This document shows, one piece after another, positions 34,879-47,720 of a DNA stretch of 64,000 nucleotides (its first letter is position 1; each line of letters starts with the position of its first letter). Position numbers and translations under genes: made by a program. The DNA lies in assembly GCA_001695595.3 (NCBI GenBank), contig MBPM02000094.1, forward strand, positions 186,001 through 250,000, read 5' to 3'. Below the pieces are notes generated by a model. It made no database searches and was not told the DNA's origin. It saw nothing but the letters and a program-made list of their open reading frames with translations. Source of the stretch: Plasmopara viticola. Lineage: Eukaryota; Oomycota; Peronosporomycetes; Peronosporales; Peronosporaceae.

Positions 34879-35596
34879 TTACGTTATCGCGTTGCCAAGG
34901 TATGCACGTGCTAGGCTCAGTCTGGCTAGTCCACGGCATAGAGTGGTGTCCGCATACGTTGAGTCTCGTTCGGCGGGCAGTGCATCCAGCACCGAGGTCA
35001 AATGGGTCTTCCATTTTTTTCGGTCTTGTGCAAGGGTACGTACCACTTCGAGGTCTTGTGCTGTCCGGAGTCGAAAGCCGGAGCCACGGGAAACAAGATT
35101 GTGGTCGAGTGTCGAGGGGAGCGTGGTGCGGGGACGTCCGCGCCATTTTGCTGCGGTGGAGAAGAAGTAGGCACGCATCTGGAGGTCAGCTGGAATGTCG
35201 GGATAGCGGCGAAGTACATGGCCAAACAGGCGCCAGCGAGCTTGTGTCAGTCGTAGTCTCAGCGGCCGCTCATCACAGAGGTCGTAGAGTCTTGCATTCG
35301 AAATGGGTCGGGGGAAGCGATAGCCAAGAGCGTAGCGAAGCTGGCGGCGATGGAAACTCTCGAGGCCGTAGAGCTCTGACTTGGTAAGAGCCCAGTTGTA
35401 CAGCAGAATCGGTAGAACGTAGGTGTTGTACAATCGAATGCGTGTCTTGGGTGAGATGAACGTGGGGCGGAGCCAGACGGACCAGAGGCGGTGGAGCGCG
35501 AGGGTGGCCAGGGACTTGCGTCGGGATAGATCTTTAATATCGCCGAGGAGTGTTCCGAGCTTCTTAGTGTGGTGCCAGGTTTCTTCTCGGGATCAG
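34879..35596 (-). pseudogene. LINE reverse transcriptase C-terminal part
   Basis: The minus-strand frame reads KKLGTLLGDIKDLSRRKSLATLA, then RIRLYNTYVLPILLYN, WALTKSELYGLESFHRRQL, a RWRLFGHVLRR block and KWRGRPRT. This order is the usual thumb and C-terminal tail of LINE polymerases. The region with the catalytic YxDD is absent. The frame is open over about 200 codons to a stop near 34879. Clade is not assigned. Confidence 0.85.
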
Positions 35597-35659
35597 GCGT
35601 GTCGAGTGGCGCCCGACGGGTTGCAGTGGCGGCGGATTTCGGTGACTTCGGTCTTGGCT

Positions 35660-35819
35660 TCGATTTTTTTTTTTTCAGGGTTAGAAGGAAGTCATCAATG
35701 CGGTGCTCACCTCTATCGTAGATCTTGGTTTCGCGAAGGCCAAGGATATCGACGCGGTAGCGCCGGAGATCTTCGGGGAGTGTTACGTGCTTCTTGCGCT
35801 TCGAACCTAGAGAATTCAC
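35660..35819 (-). pseudogene. LINE endonuclease N-terminal fragment
   Basis: The minus strand encodes SLGSKRKKHVTLPEDL, then RRYRVDILGLRETKI, the opening of an apurinic-type endonuclease domain with a Glu in the RETK block. It runs into a T/A homopolymer near 35670 and then changes frame. The rest of the domain is missing, deleted together with the polymerase core. Confidence 0.75.
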
Positions 35820-36025
35820 ATTAAAGGAGCCAATCCGGATGCGGTTGGCGCGATTAAGGGCGTGGAAGGGGGTTTGGCCTGGTGCTGGAGACCGTCGCGT
35901 CGAGGGTGAGACTCGTTAGAGACCTGCAGATGCCCGAGAGCACCTGCCCGAAGCGCGCGAGCATTAAGCCCCCGCGCTTGGAAGGAGGGCGTCACCCCAA
36001 CCTTTTCCGAAAATTGAAAGGCAGT

Positions 36026-36330
36026 GTTTAAATTATATCCTTGTTGCTGTAGCGAACTTCGTGAAGCACCTCGAAGACGATGACCTACTTCATAAAATAG
36101 GTCTTCCGGAAATAATCCACATTATACAACACTAGCAGCATCGTCAAATCTGGGCCCTTCAATACCTTCAACTGTGGCCCTTTCTGGTTTCAACCAGACT
36201 TGTGAATGTTGTGACGGTTGGCCGTTACCTGAACTTATGTTCCTTTTCCGTGCGATAACAACAACTAAATTGGCCGTTTCATACGGATGCTGAAAAAATG
36301 GTGGCTTCAAGGTTGTCTCAAGCATCATCG
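36026..36330 (+). repeat. Effector 3' flank, distal part
   Basis: Continues the flank of the second effector after the LINE. ACAACACTAGCAGCATCGTC near 36125 and the TTCCTTTTCCGTGCGATAAC region match 6240-6380. It ends in a gypsy fragment at about 36330. Confidence 0.7.
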
Positions 36331-39130
36331 CACGGATTTTTTACAAACATTTTGACCGAGATCTCAGCTGCAGGCAGTCAGCTTCCTAACAGAATAGGTT
36401 CGGCCATTCGTTACATAAGTCGACTAAAAATCAAGTACGATTCTTTAGCGCCTGTTTTAGCCATTATATATAATAATGAAGAAACGGAGAGGCTTTTGAT
36501 GTATACAATGTCGAAAGATGGTGTCGATTGACCCTTGCGCTATGTCAAACGCTCTTTTAACTGTCAGAAACCCATTTAATCATGTTTACAGCATGATAAT
36601 AAGGTCAATTTCGTCATCGAAATACGCTGCAGAGCATGTGCTCTGGGGCGCCACATTCGCGAGCCGATTTTTTTCAACAAATAAGTTTGCCCTCAACAAT
36701 GCAATTCACGCACCCACACCTATCACACATTTCTACGTTAAACTTCCGCTAATTCCAAAGGGCAAAAAGGCATTTCCAATAAGTATAAGAAAGGCTACCA
36801 AAACCTTGTCTTTTTAGGCCTTTGAAATGAGCTGAATGTTTTTCGTTCTGAAGATTCAGCTAATTATAACAAGGAGGGTAAAAGCTACGATTGTGTCCGG
36901 CCAAGACAAAAAAATGCTAGGGTAAGCACGTGAAAGAAGTTCAAATATGTTGATTAGAAGTGATTGTATTGTATTACGTCATCGCGTTGCCAAGTCATGC
37001 ACGCGCTAGGCTCAGTCTGGCTAGTCCACGGCATAGAGTGGTGTCCGCATACGTCGGGTCTCGTTCGGCGGACAGTGCAGCCAGCACCAAGGTCGTGAGG
37101 GTCTTCCATTATTTCGTTTAACTCTGACTTGGTAAGAGCCTAGGTGGCGCCCTGGTGCTGGAGACCGTCGCGTCGCGGGTGAGACTCGTTAGAGACCTGC
37201 AAATGCCCGAGAGCACCTGCCCGAAGCTCGCGAGCATTTAGCCCCCGCGCTTGGAAGGAGGGCGTCACCCCAACCTTTTCCGTAGCATTAAAAGTGATGA
37301 AAAAAAATTAAAAAAAAATGCGAGAAAGCTACCACTAAAACGGTCAATTTAATATTTTCAAGCACAATGCAACATTGTTGTATTGAAACTCTTACCAAAG
37401 TGGGGGTTCATGGGCTGGGGTACAGCATCATCCATCTCAAGACAATGTCGGCGCACCCGACATTCTATGTGAGGTCTTCCGATTTTTTTTGAAAATCCAA
37501 GCTCCTGACATTCCAGCACTTAATCGGTGTTCTGCCCACGCGATCGACCTTGGTGGTGAGATCAGTACGGGTGGCCTTCCGGCAGCTGATAGTGCTTGTA
37601 ATTACCACCTTATACGTCTTAAGGGCGAAACTTGACGGTCCAAGCCCCCTAGTTAATTTTGAATCTCATATGTATTTTATTCTCTGCAACATCCGTAGAT
37701 CCCAAGCTAAAATTGATCCAATAGGAAAATAAATAGGTGTCACGATTAGAAAAAAGGTCTTGTTCTTTCGAGGCTCAAGGGTTTGGAGTGACCGTGAAGA
37801 GCCCGCGGCTTGACGACCAAGGTAAGCTTCGAAATTCTTCTTAATACATCTGGTCCCGCGGACGCTGCTCCCCTCGCATACAAGACGCATGACCAAAGAA
37901 GGGGGTGACCTGTTATAAGGCTTCCTGACAGCCAAAAAAAAAATTTTTTAATTTAATTTGTGAAGAAGAGGCGCTCTAAAGGTCTAAAACAAGTCTTCAG
38001 ACGGCTTCAATATTCTCACTTACAAAGTTTGTGGAGGCCATTGGACGAACTGTGACACAAAAGCGGATTTGCAAGTAGCAACTGCTTTGTATGCTGATCA
38101 TAGTTTTTTGTCTGAGCGTTAGGAATTAGTAAGAGTGACTTTCTCGAAATATAACTTTTTAGCGCTTTGCTTACCAGAGATAAGGTTTCTTTTCAAAGGC
38201 ATTCGCATAGTCACCATATGGTCGCGCGGTAATATTGGCCTACTTCCGAATCAAGCTCCATTAAACTAACCCACAAAAGATGTGACCTCCGTTGAATTTT
38301 TGCGACACGCGAAAAAGACGAGCCTTCTGCTTGGCGCCGTGGCCTCCATCCAATATGTGGTACCGTTTTTGATGTTTTGAAGATTTCCATCCGACTCGCT
38401 GCTCAAAAAGTGAGAAGACCTTATACAGGACGGCGACTTGCGTTAATGTACTAGGCACATAGCTCGTGTTAGTAGCAAATTTACCCAAAAACCGATGCAA
38501 AGGTTGCCGTTTTAGCCTTTCCCATTACTGACCTAGTAAGCAATGGCTCCTAATTTTGGTGTGTGGCCAGGGAGTGCCTTAAAAGGTGGTCCTCACAGCG
38601 ACAAAGTAGAAGGCTTTTTGATATCCATCTTACCTGAGCGGCTCATTGCCGTACAATTTTTCAGGCTTGTCTTTCACAACAAGAGCGCATCCTTACATAT
38701 AGCCGCAATTTTTTTTCGACGTAGCGTGTAGCGTTTGCTGCAGGCACAGTCTTTGTCATTTGCGCAAGCTTTGGCACGGAGGTCGACTTTGGCAAATATG
38801 CAGCTGTGGAACCTATTTGAGACTATCTTTGTAAATTAAAAATTTCTCGAACGAACGGGGTGCCTGTTGGGGCAACGTTGTTACACAACCGACTCTTCGA
38901 ATGAAAAAGGGCGATGAGTTACATCTGCAGTCTTCCTTTATATGTAAATCAAGTTGTATCGGTTTGACTTCTTTCGACATTCTTTTTTTCATCCCTATTA
39001 TTACAATGGCAATATTGAGTTGTGCTTTTAATTCATAAGTAACTCCGAAAGCCTCAGTGTACACATTGCGATCGGCATGTCCTGCCTTGCTATAAAACAA
39101 ATTGGGGTTTGTACTGCTTTAATGAATTTA
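36330..39130 (+). mobile_element. Ty3/gypsy copy of the old family, 3' half
   Basis: The plus strand shows SLAPVLAIIYNNEETERLL (integrase core) at 36445, a trace of FALNNAVHAxT (FALNNAIHAPTPITHFYV) near 36685-36750, HPTFYV at 37450-37475, and later blocks near 38750 (a remnant of the AGTVFVICxSLGTEVDFGK block). It is frameshifted throughout. A short LINE-derived element is inserted at 36965. The left part of the copy is missing. Confidence 0.75.
36965..37286 (-). mobile_element. Short LINE-derived element, copy 2
   Basis: Flanked by attagaagtgat (36953-36964) and attaaaagtgat (37287-37298), a 12-bp duplication with one change. Same three-part composition as the copy at 31721: 3' end, a 25-bp middle piece, 5' end. 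It is inserted inside the decayed gypsy copy, between its FALNNAVH-like and HPTFYV blocks, so it is the younger of the two. Confidence 0.85.
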
Positions 39131-39590
39131 GGTCGATGTATTGATTCTACTAAGACATACGTGGAATAAAGCTGTCTCTTATACCGGCATCAAGTTGCAT
39201 TAATTTGAGTGCGGCTTGGCTGGATAAAATGATTTTGTATTTTCCTACGCTTCACTAGTGATGCAGTTTTAAGTTACTTACTATATTGATTGGTCTTGTC
39301 GACTTTATTTTGCGTATAAATTTTTACGCTGGCAAAACGTAGTAACTTTTATGCAAATACGATCTAACCATTTGCTGGTAATATTATGCGCATTTTTATG
39401 ATTTATGGTCGCCGCGGCGATCGATAATATCATTCGAACAGTGCTACGATCAGCGGTAACCAAGTAAATTAAGCTGGACTGGCAATTTACACAATATTAC
39501 TAGTACTACCAACAAAGCGCTACCAATTATTCTCATTGTGTAAAGAACGTTATCGTTGCTTTTAATCTTATTTAGATGTTTGGATCATGC
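39131..39590 (+). repeat. Non-coding repeat shared with 46250-47720
   Basis: TTGATTGGTCTTGTCGACTTTATT and the following bases through GGACTGGCAATTTACACAATATTAC (partly) match 47400-47700. The left edge matches about 46230-46290. In that other copy about 1.07 kb intervenes. No gene is seen. Confidence 0.6.
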
Positions 39591-39599
39591 TATTTTTTT

Positions 39600-41047
39600 C
39601 TATGTGAAGACATTGATTAATTTGACCGTCTTTTTTACGGATGCTGGTGGGATGGCAGCTTGAAGACTGTCTCGAAATTTTCCCTTACAATATCAGTCGA
39701 CAGTCTTTCGTGGGATAATGCTATCGTATGTGTGAAGTTGCTTTGATAATCCAACGCCACGGGCATACATAATTTAAAATTCCTTCGCGAAAGTGCAAAA
39801 TGTGCTCAGCTCAATGTTATTCTTCTACCACAATTTTTTCACCTTGACAGGTTGTCTATTCTAGTCGAACCTAGACGCCTTCTGACCAATCCGCTCTTTA
39901 TACAATTGACCACTGAGGACGGCGGCTCAAGGACCTTAAAGCGCGGGTCGGTAGTCGTTGTGTCAAATAATGCTTTGTATTTTTTTCATTGTATTTTCGG
40001 GCACGCGGCTGCCTACTCTCGTAAGCCACCCAATCTGTCTGCTATCGACATAAAATTCTACCTTTATCAGAGCAAAAGCTGCTTATGTGCTTTGGAGACC
40101 GATGGATTGGTCAGCATCGAGGTGTCGGGCAGGTTAAAACATCCTTTGGAAGTTGAGTTAGTCCTGCGTCGTTTCTACCAAGAAATCCTTTTGTTACTTT
40201 GAATAGCTTGAGCGCGCGATGGATAGAGCAACGGATTTTGCGTCAGAAAGCACTCTGCAGAATTCGTTGTATCTGCTAATTATTTTACTTATAAGCCAGA
40301 AAGTCTCTAATTGTATTGATCGGTCCAAGAGAGAGCAAACGACACACGCACCAGTTCGTTTGTGATCAAGGCCACTTGTTTATCAACTTTGTGGAAGAAA
40401 ACATTCTGGCTTCTTTTTTTAAGAGAGAAAACCTTGAGCTTTACCGCCCTGTGCTGCTTGACCTATCAAGCAAAGACTTTGATCGTAGAGTACAGCTCCA
40501 TGACGCGTATTGGCTAGGGAAGGCTGCAAATACAGTCGTCTTGTCGGACCCAAGTAGCTCAAAGTGTTCATCCCACACATGTAAAATGGTTTGTTCATCC
40601 CTTAACAAAAATTGCGAAAGCTAAAATAGTCAACAATCAAGCGGGCGCACGATTGAATGCAAGTGTTAACAAGTGCATTGAGGCCATAAGACCTTTCAGA
40701 AGAATAGCTTCCAGCACATTTCACTATTCTCGATTCTAAGAAATTGACGTCTGCAGTAGAACGCATTGAAGGCAAATTTAGCTCATTTATTGCTTATCTC
40801 ATCAATTGCTTATCCCAAATTTCTCTCGACCTTTTTTAATCTGAACTTGACTCTATCAGGATTCCAGTATCGTTTGGCAAAATCAAAATACAAATGCACT
40901 AGATGTTACTACTTTTGTTATACACTATATGCCGCACAGTCAACTCGGCAAAAAGTGTAATATAAGAGATTATAATTGTAATAAGCGACCATAACTGTAT
41001 GAATATATAATTATGTACCCATAAATTAGGTGTCACATGTCATCACC
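39600..41047 (+). repeat. Effector 3' flank copy leading to a signal-peptide relic
   Basis: Matches distal flank and spacer of the first effector: GACCGTCTTTTTTACGGATGCTG near 39625, CCTTCTGACCAAT near 39878 and AAGCCAGAAAGTCTCTAA near 40290. It preserves the site that the LTR element hit in the other copy (TCGGGCACGCGG near 39995). A 116-codon plus-strand frame at 39852-40202 has a partial minus-strand relative at 50969-51202; function unknown, possibly chance conservation through duplication. Confidence 0.6.
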
Positions 41048-41165
41048 ATGTGCGGTGCTTCTTACGGGGATATTGCACTTTTATCATAGCCAGCAGCCGA
41101 AATATTGCAAAATTTTACCGGAATGGCCCTGGGCAAAAACCCGATAATGGCTTTTCAGCATCTAG
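41048..41165 (+). pseudogene. RxLR effector signal-peptide relic (type B)
   Basis: TCATCACCATG precedes MCGASYGDIALL and then a stop, aligning with the MRGASYxxIALL signal peptides of the other copies, including the conserved bases in front of the ATG. Similarity fades after about 41165, where gypsy-derived sequence begins. RxLR and later parts are absent. Confidence 0.6.
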
Positions 41166-43440
41166 TGTCATTGATGCCTTCGCGTTTCGTAAAAATTACG
41201 TAAAAACCACTGCTTGCGTGACGGAACTTCGCTCGATAATAGAGCACTATTTGAATGAAAACTTACAGTGGCTATGCGAATGCTTTTAATGATTTGATTT
41301 CTCGTTATAAGAAGCCTGGAAATATGACTTCTCATCAGCACATATCATTATAAAAATTTCTTAGGATCATCTCTTTGATGATTTGATTTCTCGTTATGAG
41401 AAGCCTGGAAATATGACTTCTCATCAGCACATATCATTATAAAAATTTCTTAGGAATCGGTGGGCCTTTGAGGTACTATGCCCATAATACAAACACTTTG
41501 TACAAAGAATTTTACATACGCGAGATGAGACTGCTATTAATCCCCTCTTGGGTCGGAGAAATATACTCTAAGATGAGCCTCTACTTCTGACCCACCAGGA
41601 GGGTAAAGAGCGTAGTGCGAAGCAAAGCGTTGAAAGCTTATATCTTCAAAATGATTAATACTACTGTATCCTAATGCGCGGTCAAAAGATTATGACCAGC
41701 GTACAAATAACACGATGCTATTTAATTCAGATCGTGCTGCGGATGGTCCGCAAAACCCTAAAACACAGAAAAATGCGCCACAGAAAAGAAAACTTTTGGT
41801 GCCTGTAAGAGTGTTTTTTCTTCACAAAGCACGATGTGCAAAGTCGGTGCTTGTTTTGGCAGATAAGAAGTACTGGAGGAATTCGCTCTCGCCTCGGTCA
41901 TGTGCCTTTTAATTGGGGGGCAGCAGCTCCTGCATGATCAGATGTAGGCACTTAAAACGAAGATAATCTCTCCAGTCAGGCCGCGGGCTCTCACAGCAAG
42001 CTTAGACCCTCGCAATTCTTGAGTAAATAACAATTTTTAAGCGGATAAGTTATGAGCTTTACGATAGAATCGATGTCTGGATTGTGTCAAAAAGTAGTTT
42101 TAAATCGTAATGAGCTCCGGGATCAACAATAGGTTCAGAACGCTATATTCGGCCCTTGAGCCGTATTCCTGAGCACTTAAAGCCGCCAAAATGCAACTCG
42201 TACTATCCAACGTCGATCGTGCGAGCAGCGTTTCAAGATAGTACTGAGACCTCAGGGCTCGAATTCTTCCTAAAGATCAAAATACCTCGTAAGATGTCTC
42301 GATTGAACTGTCAAGTGTGTCGACATTGTCGTGAATACGATGATGCTGTATGCCGACCCGTGCAGTTTAAAATCCATACGATCCCTGAGGTAACAATGTT
42401 TCATTGTGCTTTAAACACCAAACAGATTCAATTCGATTTTCTACTATGCAGCTGCATATTATACGCATTCACCAGAACATATTACTTTAAATTAATATAA
42501 TTAATTTCTTGCCCGTGTTCGTCCTCGCATTTCTTTTCTTTATCTTGGCCGGATGCATTCGCATCTTTTGCTCTCCCGATTACAATTTGCAGAGTCAGAA
42601 AACGATGTTTGTACGAAAATTAAGCTCGCTCTTAAGGCTTAAAACGATAAGCTTTTGTGGGCCTTCCTTTTGCTACTTTTAAAAGCATTCGTGCTCTAAA
42701 AAGTTGGCAGAAAATCTAAGGGTATTATCAAAGAAATATACAAACGCTGTAGTAGCTCGAACGCCATAGTTAAGCGCAAACTTTATTTTTCGGAATTTTT
42801 CGGCTCATGAATGTGGCGCCTCATAGCACATGCGCCGCAGCGTGCTTTCGAGGACAGGATTGACCTTTCCGTCTCACAACCTCTCTGTTAATAAGATGGT
42901 GTAGACATCAGCAAGCGGGTGTTTAATAGTTGACTCAGCGTTTTTGAAAGCGCAACAGTGAATCACGAGTCCATTGTGAAGGGTCTTCTACATAGACTTT
43001 GTATCCATCTAAGCCTTTCCCTTTGCGCGTTATTTATGCTGGCGAAATATATATAAGGCGAGACACGAATACCGCTATGTCTGTGCTATCATTTAGCCGA
43101 AAAACAAACCGATGCTAAAGGTTCAAGCCGTAAGCCGGTACTTACGAGCATAATAGAATGAGGCGACGTATAAGATGCGAGCTTGAGTCGTTGGCAGGTC
43201 GCACAAGTCCTTACATGATTAAATACCCATGAAAGGTGAAAATCGAGAAAAGCGTGCTTTCTCTGGCCAACGAGTGCTAAATGGAGCATGAGACACCTCC
43301 AGAAGAATGCCTTTCTTCAATTCTCTGTCAATTGAAGCAATGACTCTACCGAATGTATACTCGTAGATAGCAGACTTATTTTCAAGAGATACAGAGTAAA
43401 TGCCGAGACATTCGAATAACAACTACCGAAGATCAACAAA
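41166..43440 (-). mobile_element. Ty3/gypsy copy of the old family, decayed
   Basis: The minus strand from the right shows VIASIDRELKKGILLEV at 43310-43350, HLSWVFNHVRTCATCQRLKLAS at 43170-43240 (integrase zinc-binding C-x2-C), a FALNNAVH relative near 42760-42830 and an HPTFYV relative near 42330. The left end merges with the effector relic. It is frameshifted throughout. Confidence 0.7.
41291..41455 (+). repeat. 89-bp tandem duplication
   Basis: tttgatttctcgttat at 41291 recurs at 41380 with the following tract through ttcttagga, one base differing (ataag against atgag) over about 75 bp. It is a recent local duplication inside decayed gypsy DNA. Confidence 0.9.
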
Positions 43441-43639
43441 AGCTCGTCATCGATACGTATTGACCGAAAATTGATACGCAATGGCTGGCTTTACAAGTAG
43501 GCAAATCAGAGTCTAAATTGCGTAAAGAATGGCAACGACGATAACTTGTACTGATTATGAGAACGAACGTAGTAACAGGAGGGTATTGGGCATCGCTGCA
43601 GTACTACAAAGGCAGCATCTTTGACAAGCTACATGGATA

Positions 43640-46260
43640 GCAATGAAAGATCTTTCATTAACCTTTTATGAACTTGGGGTTGCATGGGTTGGGGTACAGC
43701 ATCAATCATCCCAAGACAATGTCGACGCACCTGACATTCTTTAAGTGACCCCTTTCTAGGTATTTCAGCTCCTGGCCGATCGCGTGGGCATCACTTCGAT
43801 TAAATACTGGAACTTCAGCCTTGCCTCAAAACTTTATAGCTACTGTAGTCCCAGCCTTTAATCGAAGTGCTGCCCACGCGATCGACCTTGGTGATAAAAT
43901 CAGTACGGATGGGATTCCGGCTGCTGATAGTGCTCATAATCCCCACTTTATACGTCTTAAGGGCGGTATATGCCGCGCGCTTCAAGCTCCCCGCTAATTT
44001 AGTAGCTCAAACGAATCGTCTTCTTTGGAGTACCCGTAGGTCCTAAGCTGTGATTGGCCGAAATTAAATAGTCTCACGGCCAGAAATAAAGTCTCTTGGA
44101 GTTCAAGAGTATATAGTTGCCGTGGATTCCAGGGTAAGCTTTGAATATAATCTCAAGCGCGTACATCTGATCCCGCGGAAGCTACAGCCCCCACATACAA
44201 AACACATAATCATGGGGGGTGACCTGGTCCAAGGCTTCTTGACAGCCGAATGAACTTCTTCATTCTAAATTGAGAAGAAGAGGCGCTCTCAAGGGAGCCA
44301 ATAAAATCTCTAAACGGCTTGAATATTCTCTCTTACCGAGTTCGTGGGGGTCATTGGGTGGTCTGTGACACAATTTGAATTAAAAAACAGCGAGTGCTTT
44401 GTATGCTAGTCAAAGTCTTTTGTCTCTGCGTCAGAAAAAACTAGGAGTAGCTGTCTCAAAATATAAGCTTCTAGCGCTTTGCTTAGCATTGAGGCATCTC
44501 AAAGATAACGTCTCTTCCGAAGCCAAAAGCATTTGCATAGCCACCGTATGGTCGCGCTGAAATATCAGCCTACTTTCAAACCAAGCTCCATTCATCAATC
44601 CCACGCAAGCTGTAACCTCCATTGAATTTTGCGACACGCGAAAAAGACGAGTCTTTTGCTTGACGCCATGGCCTGCATCGAACGAATGATACTGTGAAGA
44701 CTGTTTTTAAATTTTTCATCCAGTTCGCTGCTCAAAATTGAGAAGACTCTATACAAGACAGCGACGTGCATCGATGTGCCGTGGTGCTCGTTCATGTTTG
44801 TGGCTTTGGTCAGCAAAGCCATTCAAGCCAATTACGAGGATTGTCGCTCAAGACTTGTCTCTTAGTGACCTTATAAGCAATAGCTCGCAGGGCCCGATTT
44901 TGGCTTTTAAGACCAAATATTTTCTGCTTGCTTTTGGTGAGTGGCCAGTTCGTGCCTTACAAATTTGGGTGCGCGTTCCAATAGCGACGAAGTAGAGAGT
45001 TTTTTAATAGCCTTCCTTACTTGAGCGGCTCATTATCATACGATTTTTTAAGTTATATTTCACGAAATGAGCGCAGCCTTAGTTGAAGCCGCAATTTTCT
45101 TCCGACGTAAATTGGCTGCAGGCACATTCTTTGTTATTTGCGTAAGCTTGGGCACGGAGGTCGACTTTGGTAAAGATGCAGCTGTGAAACCTATTCGAGA
45201 CAATCTAGGTCAATTTAAAATTACTTGGATGAACGGGGTACCTGTTTGGTCAACATTGTTACCAAACTGACTTTTTGCATAAAAAGGGCGACGAGTTACA
45301 TCTGCAGCCTTCCTAATGGGGTAAATCAAGTCGTAGTGAAGGAGGATGGAACGATTTGTTACATTAAGCAGAGCTTGCATAGGCTTGATTTCTCTTTGGC
45401 TTAGAAGAATGGTGGCTTTTATTGCAAAACAGACATCCAATGCCATCTCGTTAAGGTGAATACGGAAGATTATTCAGCTGACATAAGTGCAAATAAAGAC
45501 TCTTTGTAGCTTAAAAAATAGCGCTTAATCGAGAAAATTTAAATATAGTTTGCGACACAAGTCGATCCGCTTAAGATCGATAATTCGAAACAGCTGTTAA
45601 TTAGAAGATTTCAAATTTTTCTTCACGTCTTCTTGCAAGATGCAGTGCATAATCTCGATCAAGACACTATCGGTGATGTAAAAGAAACGTAATTGCACTT
45701 GACCTGCTTGCACTTCGATCTGGGAACGACGCCATGCTATTTTCGCAGTCGTGATGCTATCACCTTCCAATCTTGAGTAGTTTTAGCCGACTTTTTTGCA
45801 AAATCGGTGGAGACGGTCGAATTCTTCTGCCGTCTTACTCCACATATAATGCCCAGTCGTAAGAATTAAAGCTTGCTCAGAATAAACCCAAATGTTTGAT
45901 AATAGCAAAGAGCAGGGTACAAACTCATATTACAGATGTCTACCAAATGAAAAAGCGATATCACGCGCACTGTATTTTTGTAAAAACTCAGTATAAAAGG
46001 AGCCTAGCTCGTATCGTTAAATGTGCCGTCACATACCGTTTTCTTTTTACGCAAAAACAATTTTCGCTTTGGCTGCTTTCGACATATTTTTTTTTCAGCT
46101 CAATTACTATTACAATTGCAATTATTATTTTTGCTTGCGATTACATTTAATAAGTAACTCCGAGAAACTTAGTGTACATAATGCAATTGACATACTTTGC
46201 CTTGCTATACAATAAACTGAGGTATAATCCTACTTTTGTTAATTTATTTTGATGTATTTA
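43640..46260 (+). mobile_element. Ty3/gypsy copy of the old family, 3' end
   Basis: Begins around the GGGTTGGGGTACAGCATCA motif at 43682 and the HPTFYV equivalent at 43725, continues with the conserved block at 45067-45270 (AGTFFVICVSLGTEVDFGKDA), and ends with the tail that also occurs at 1-540 and near 62400. Minus-strand antisense frames (44431-44822) are conserved with 38261-38500 because the DNA is duplicated. Confidence 0.7.
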
Positions 46261-46299
46261 ATCTGCTAAGACATACGAACCGACACTGGGTATCAAAAT

Positions 46300-47369
46300 T
46301 AGGCACGCAATGATAGTGACAAGTCATCAAATTAAAATATTCGATTCATGACTGCTTGCTTATAGGCAAACCTGTTTTGTGGAAAAAAATCACATGGTAG
46401 GAGTGTTGATAAGAGCCCAAACTGTCGAAAGTGCCGGTATACAATCAAATCATGCAACGCAGTAGGCGTGGCAACGAAAGACCGGTATAAACAACGTATC
46501 GATCTATCTGTGCCTTGACGTCGATAGTAATAATGTAAGGTTACAATTGAGAAACTTCATCACAAATAAAAAGTCGAGATTGTCTTTAAGTATCCGACCA
46601 TGATGGCAGGATAAGTTTACGAGATAATGATACGTGAGCGGTCGCTAAACATCAAAGCTGTTGACACGACTTTGTATACCACTCCGCTCTAATACATAAA
46701 CACCACAAACTGAGTATACACGAAGCGACGTAAAATCGCATATAAAAGAGTCATGTCTGGCATCATACGAATAGTAATACCATCAACCAGCGAAAAAATA
46801 CCTAATCGTTGGTGGCGGCCACGTGGCACGTTTCCATTATGCCTTTGTTACTGAAGGATTGCATTTGTAGTTGATTTGCTCACTCATACTCGGGTTTTGT
46901 GTAGTGTAGACTCTTACTTTTAAAATATGCAACATACAGATGTATCCGTCCATCAAACTGCTTAATCCAACGTCGCGTACTACTTTTAACGTATGTATAC
47001 TTTAAAATTTTCAATCAACTGCAATTAGAAAAAAGTCCCTACGATAGTCAATAGAAATTAGAAGTACGATTGCATGTTAAATAGTTTTAACAAAGTTCAA
47101 TGTAGTTTAAGTAACAGTGATCGTAAGAATTGTGTCGTCGTGTTTACATGCGTGCAAAGACACGGCGTCGGCAAAAGTAAATCAAGTAGTCCAAGAATCA
47201 ATAATAATGGTGATCAGCATAGACTGAGACTCAGCATTCGCACAGGTGCATGTCAGTCTGTTCGTTTGACGACCCGGAGGATGAGCAGTCTCTTTAATAG
47301 GCGTCTCGCGGCTATACCTCGGGTGCAGTTTTATTGGGTGCAACAAGATTTGATTATAGATCCGCATAA
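46300..47369. other. Extra segment relative to the repeat at 39131, unassigned
   Basis: The repeat at 39131-39590 is continuous, while here its two halves are about 1.07 kb apart, so this segment was either inserted here or lost there. It holds a 107-codon plus-strand frame at 47074-47397 (basic, with SRPRINNNGD-like polar text), which runs into the repeat and has no recognised domain. No terminal repeats or target duplication were found. Confidence 0.35.
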
Positions 47370-47720
47370 GCTTCACCGGTATTGCAGAAACATCTAACTA
47401 AGCGTATTGATTGGTCTAAGTCAACTTTATTCGGCATATAATTTCTTACAACGGGACGTAGTAATATTAATATAATCTAAACATTAGCCGATAATATTTA
47501 ACGCATTCTACTCTTTATGGGCGCCTCTGCGATTTTTGGTATCATGAAAACGGCGCTACGACCAGCGATTGCCAGGAAAATAAAGGTGGACTGGCAGCTT
47601 ACTCAACATTACAAGAATTGCTGGTAAAGTGCTATCAGTGACTATGATGGTGTAATGAACTTCAACATTGCTTTTACTCTGATTAAAAATGTAAGTATTT
47701 CTAACGTTTATGAGCTAATC
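47370..47720 (+). repeat. Non-coding repeat, second copy
   Basis: Matches 39255-39580 over most of its length, for example TATTGATTGGTCTAAGTCAAC and GACTGGCAGCTTACTCAACA. No gene is seen. Confidence 0.6.

Larger units (their letters stand above)
34863..36013 (-). mobile_element. LINE retrotransposon, internally deleted copy
   Basis: The 12-bp duplication ttgaaaggcagt flanks it at 34851-34862 and 36014-36025. The 3' end is on the left, with a tandem TAATG tail. The minus strand encodes the start of an AP-like endonuclease on the right and the end of a reverse transcriptase on the left, so the bulk of the ORF between is deleted. It lies in the shared 3' flank of the second effector, so the insertion is younger than the flank duplication. 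GC content is visibly higher than in the surroundings. Confidence 0.9.

Noticed and set aside
34902..35824. Long plus-strand open frames over the LINE copy
   Set aside because: They are antisense to recognisable polymerase and endonuclease sequence and arise from the GC-rich composition.
39852..40202. A 116-codon hypothetical gene
   Set aside because: Partial similarity to 50969-51202 follows from DNA duplication of the flank; the other copies have stops, and there is no domain.
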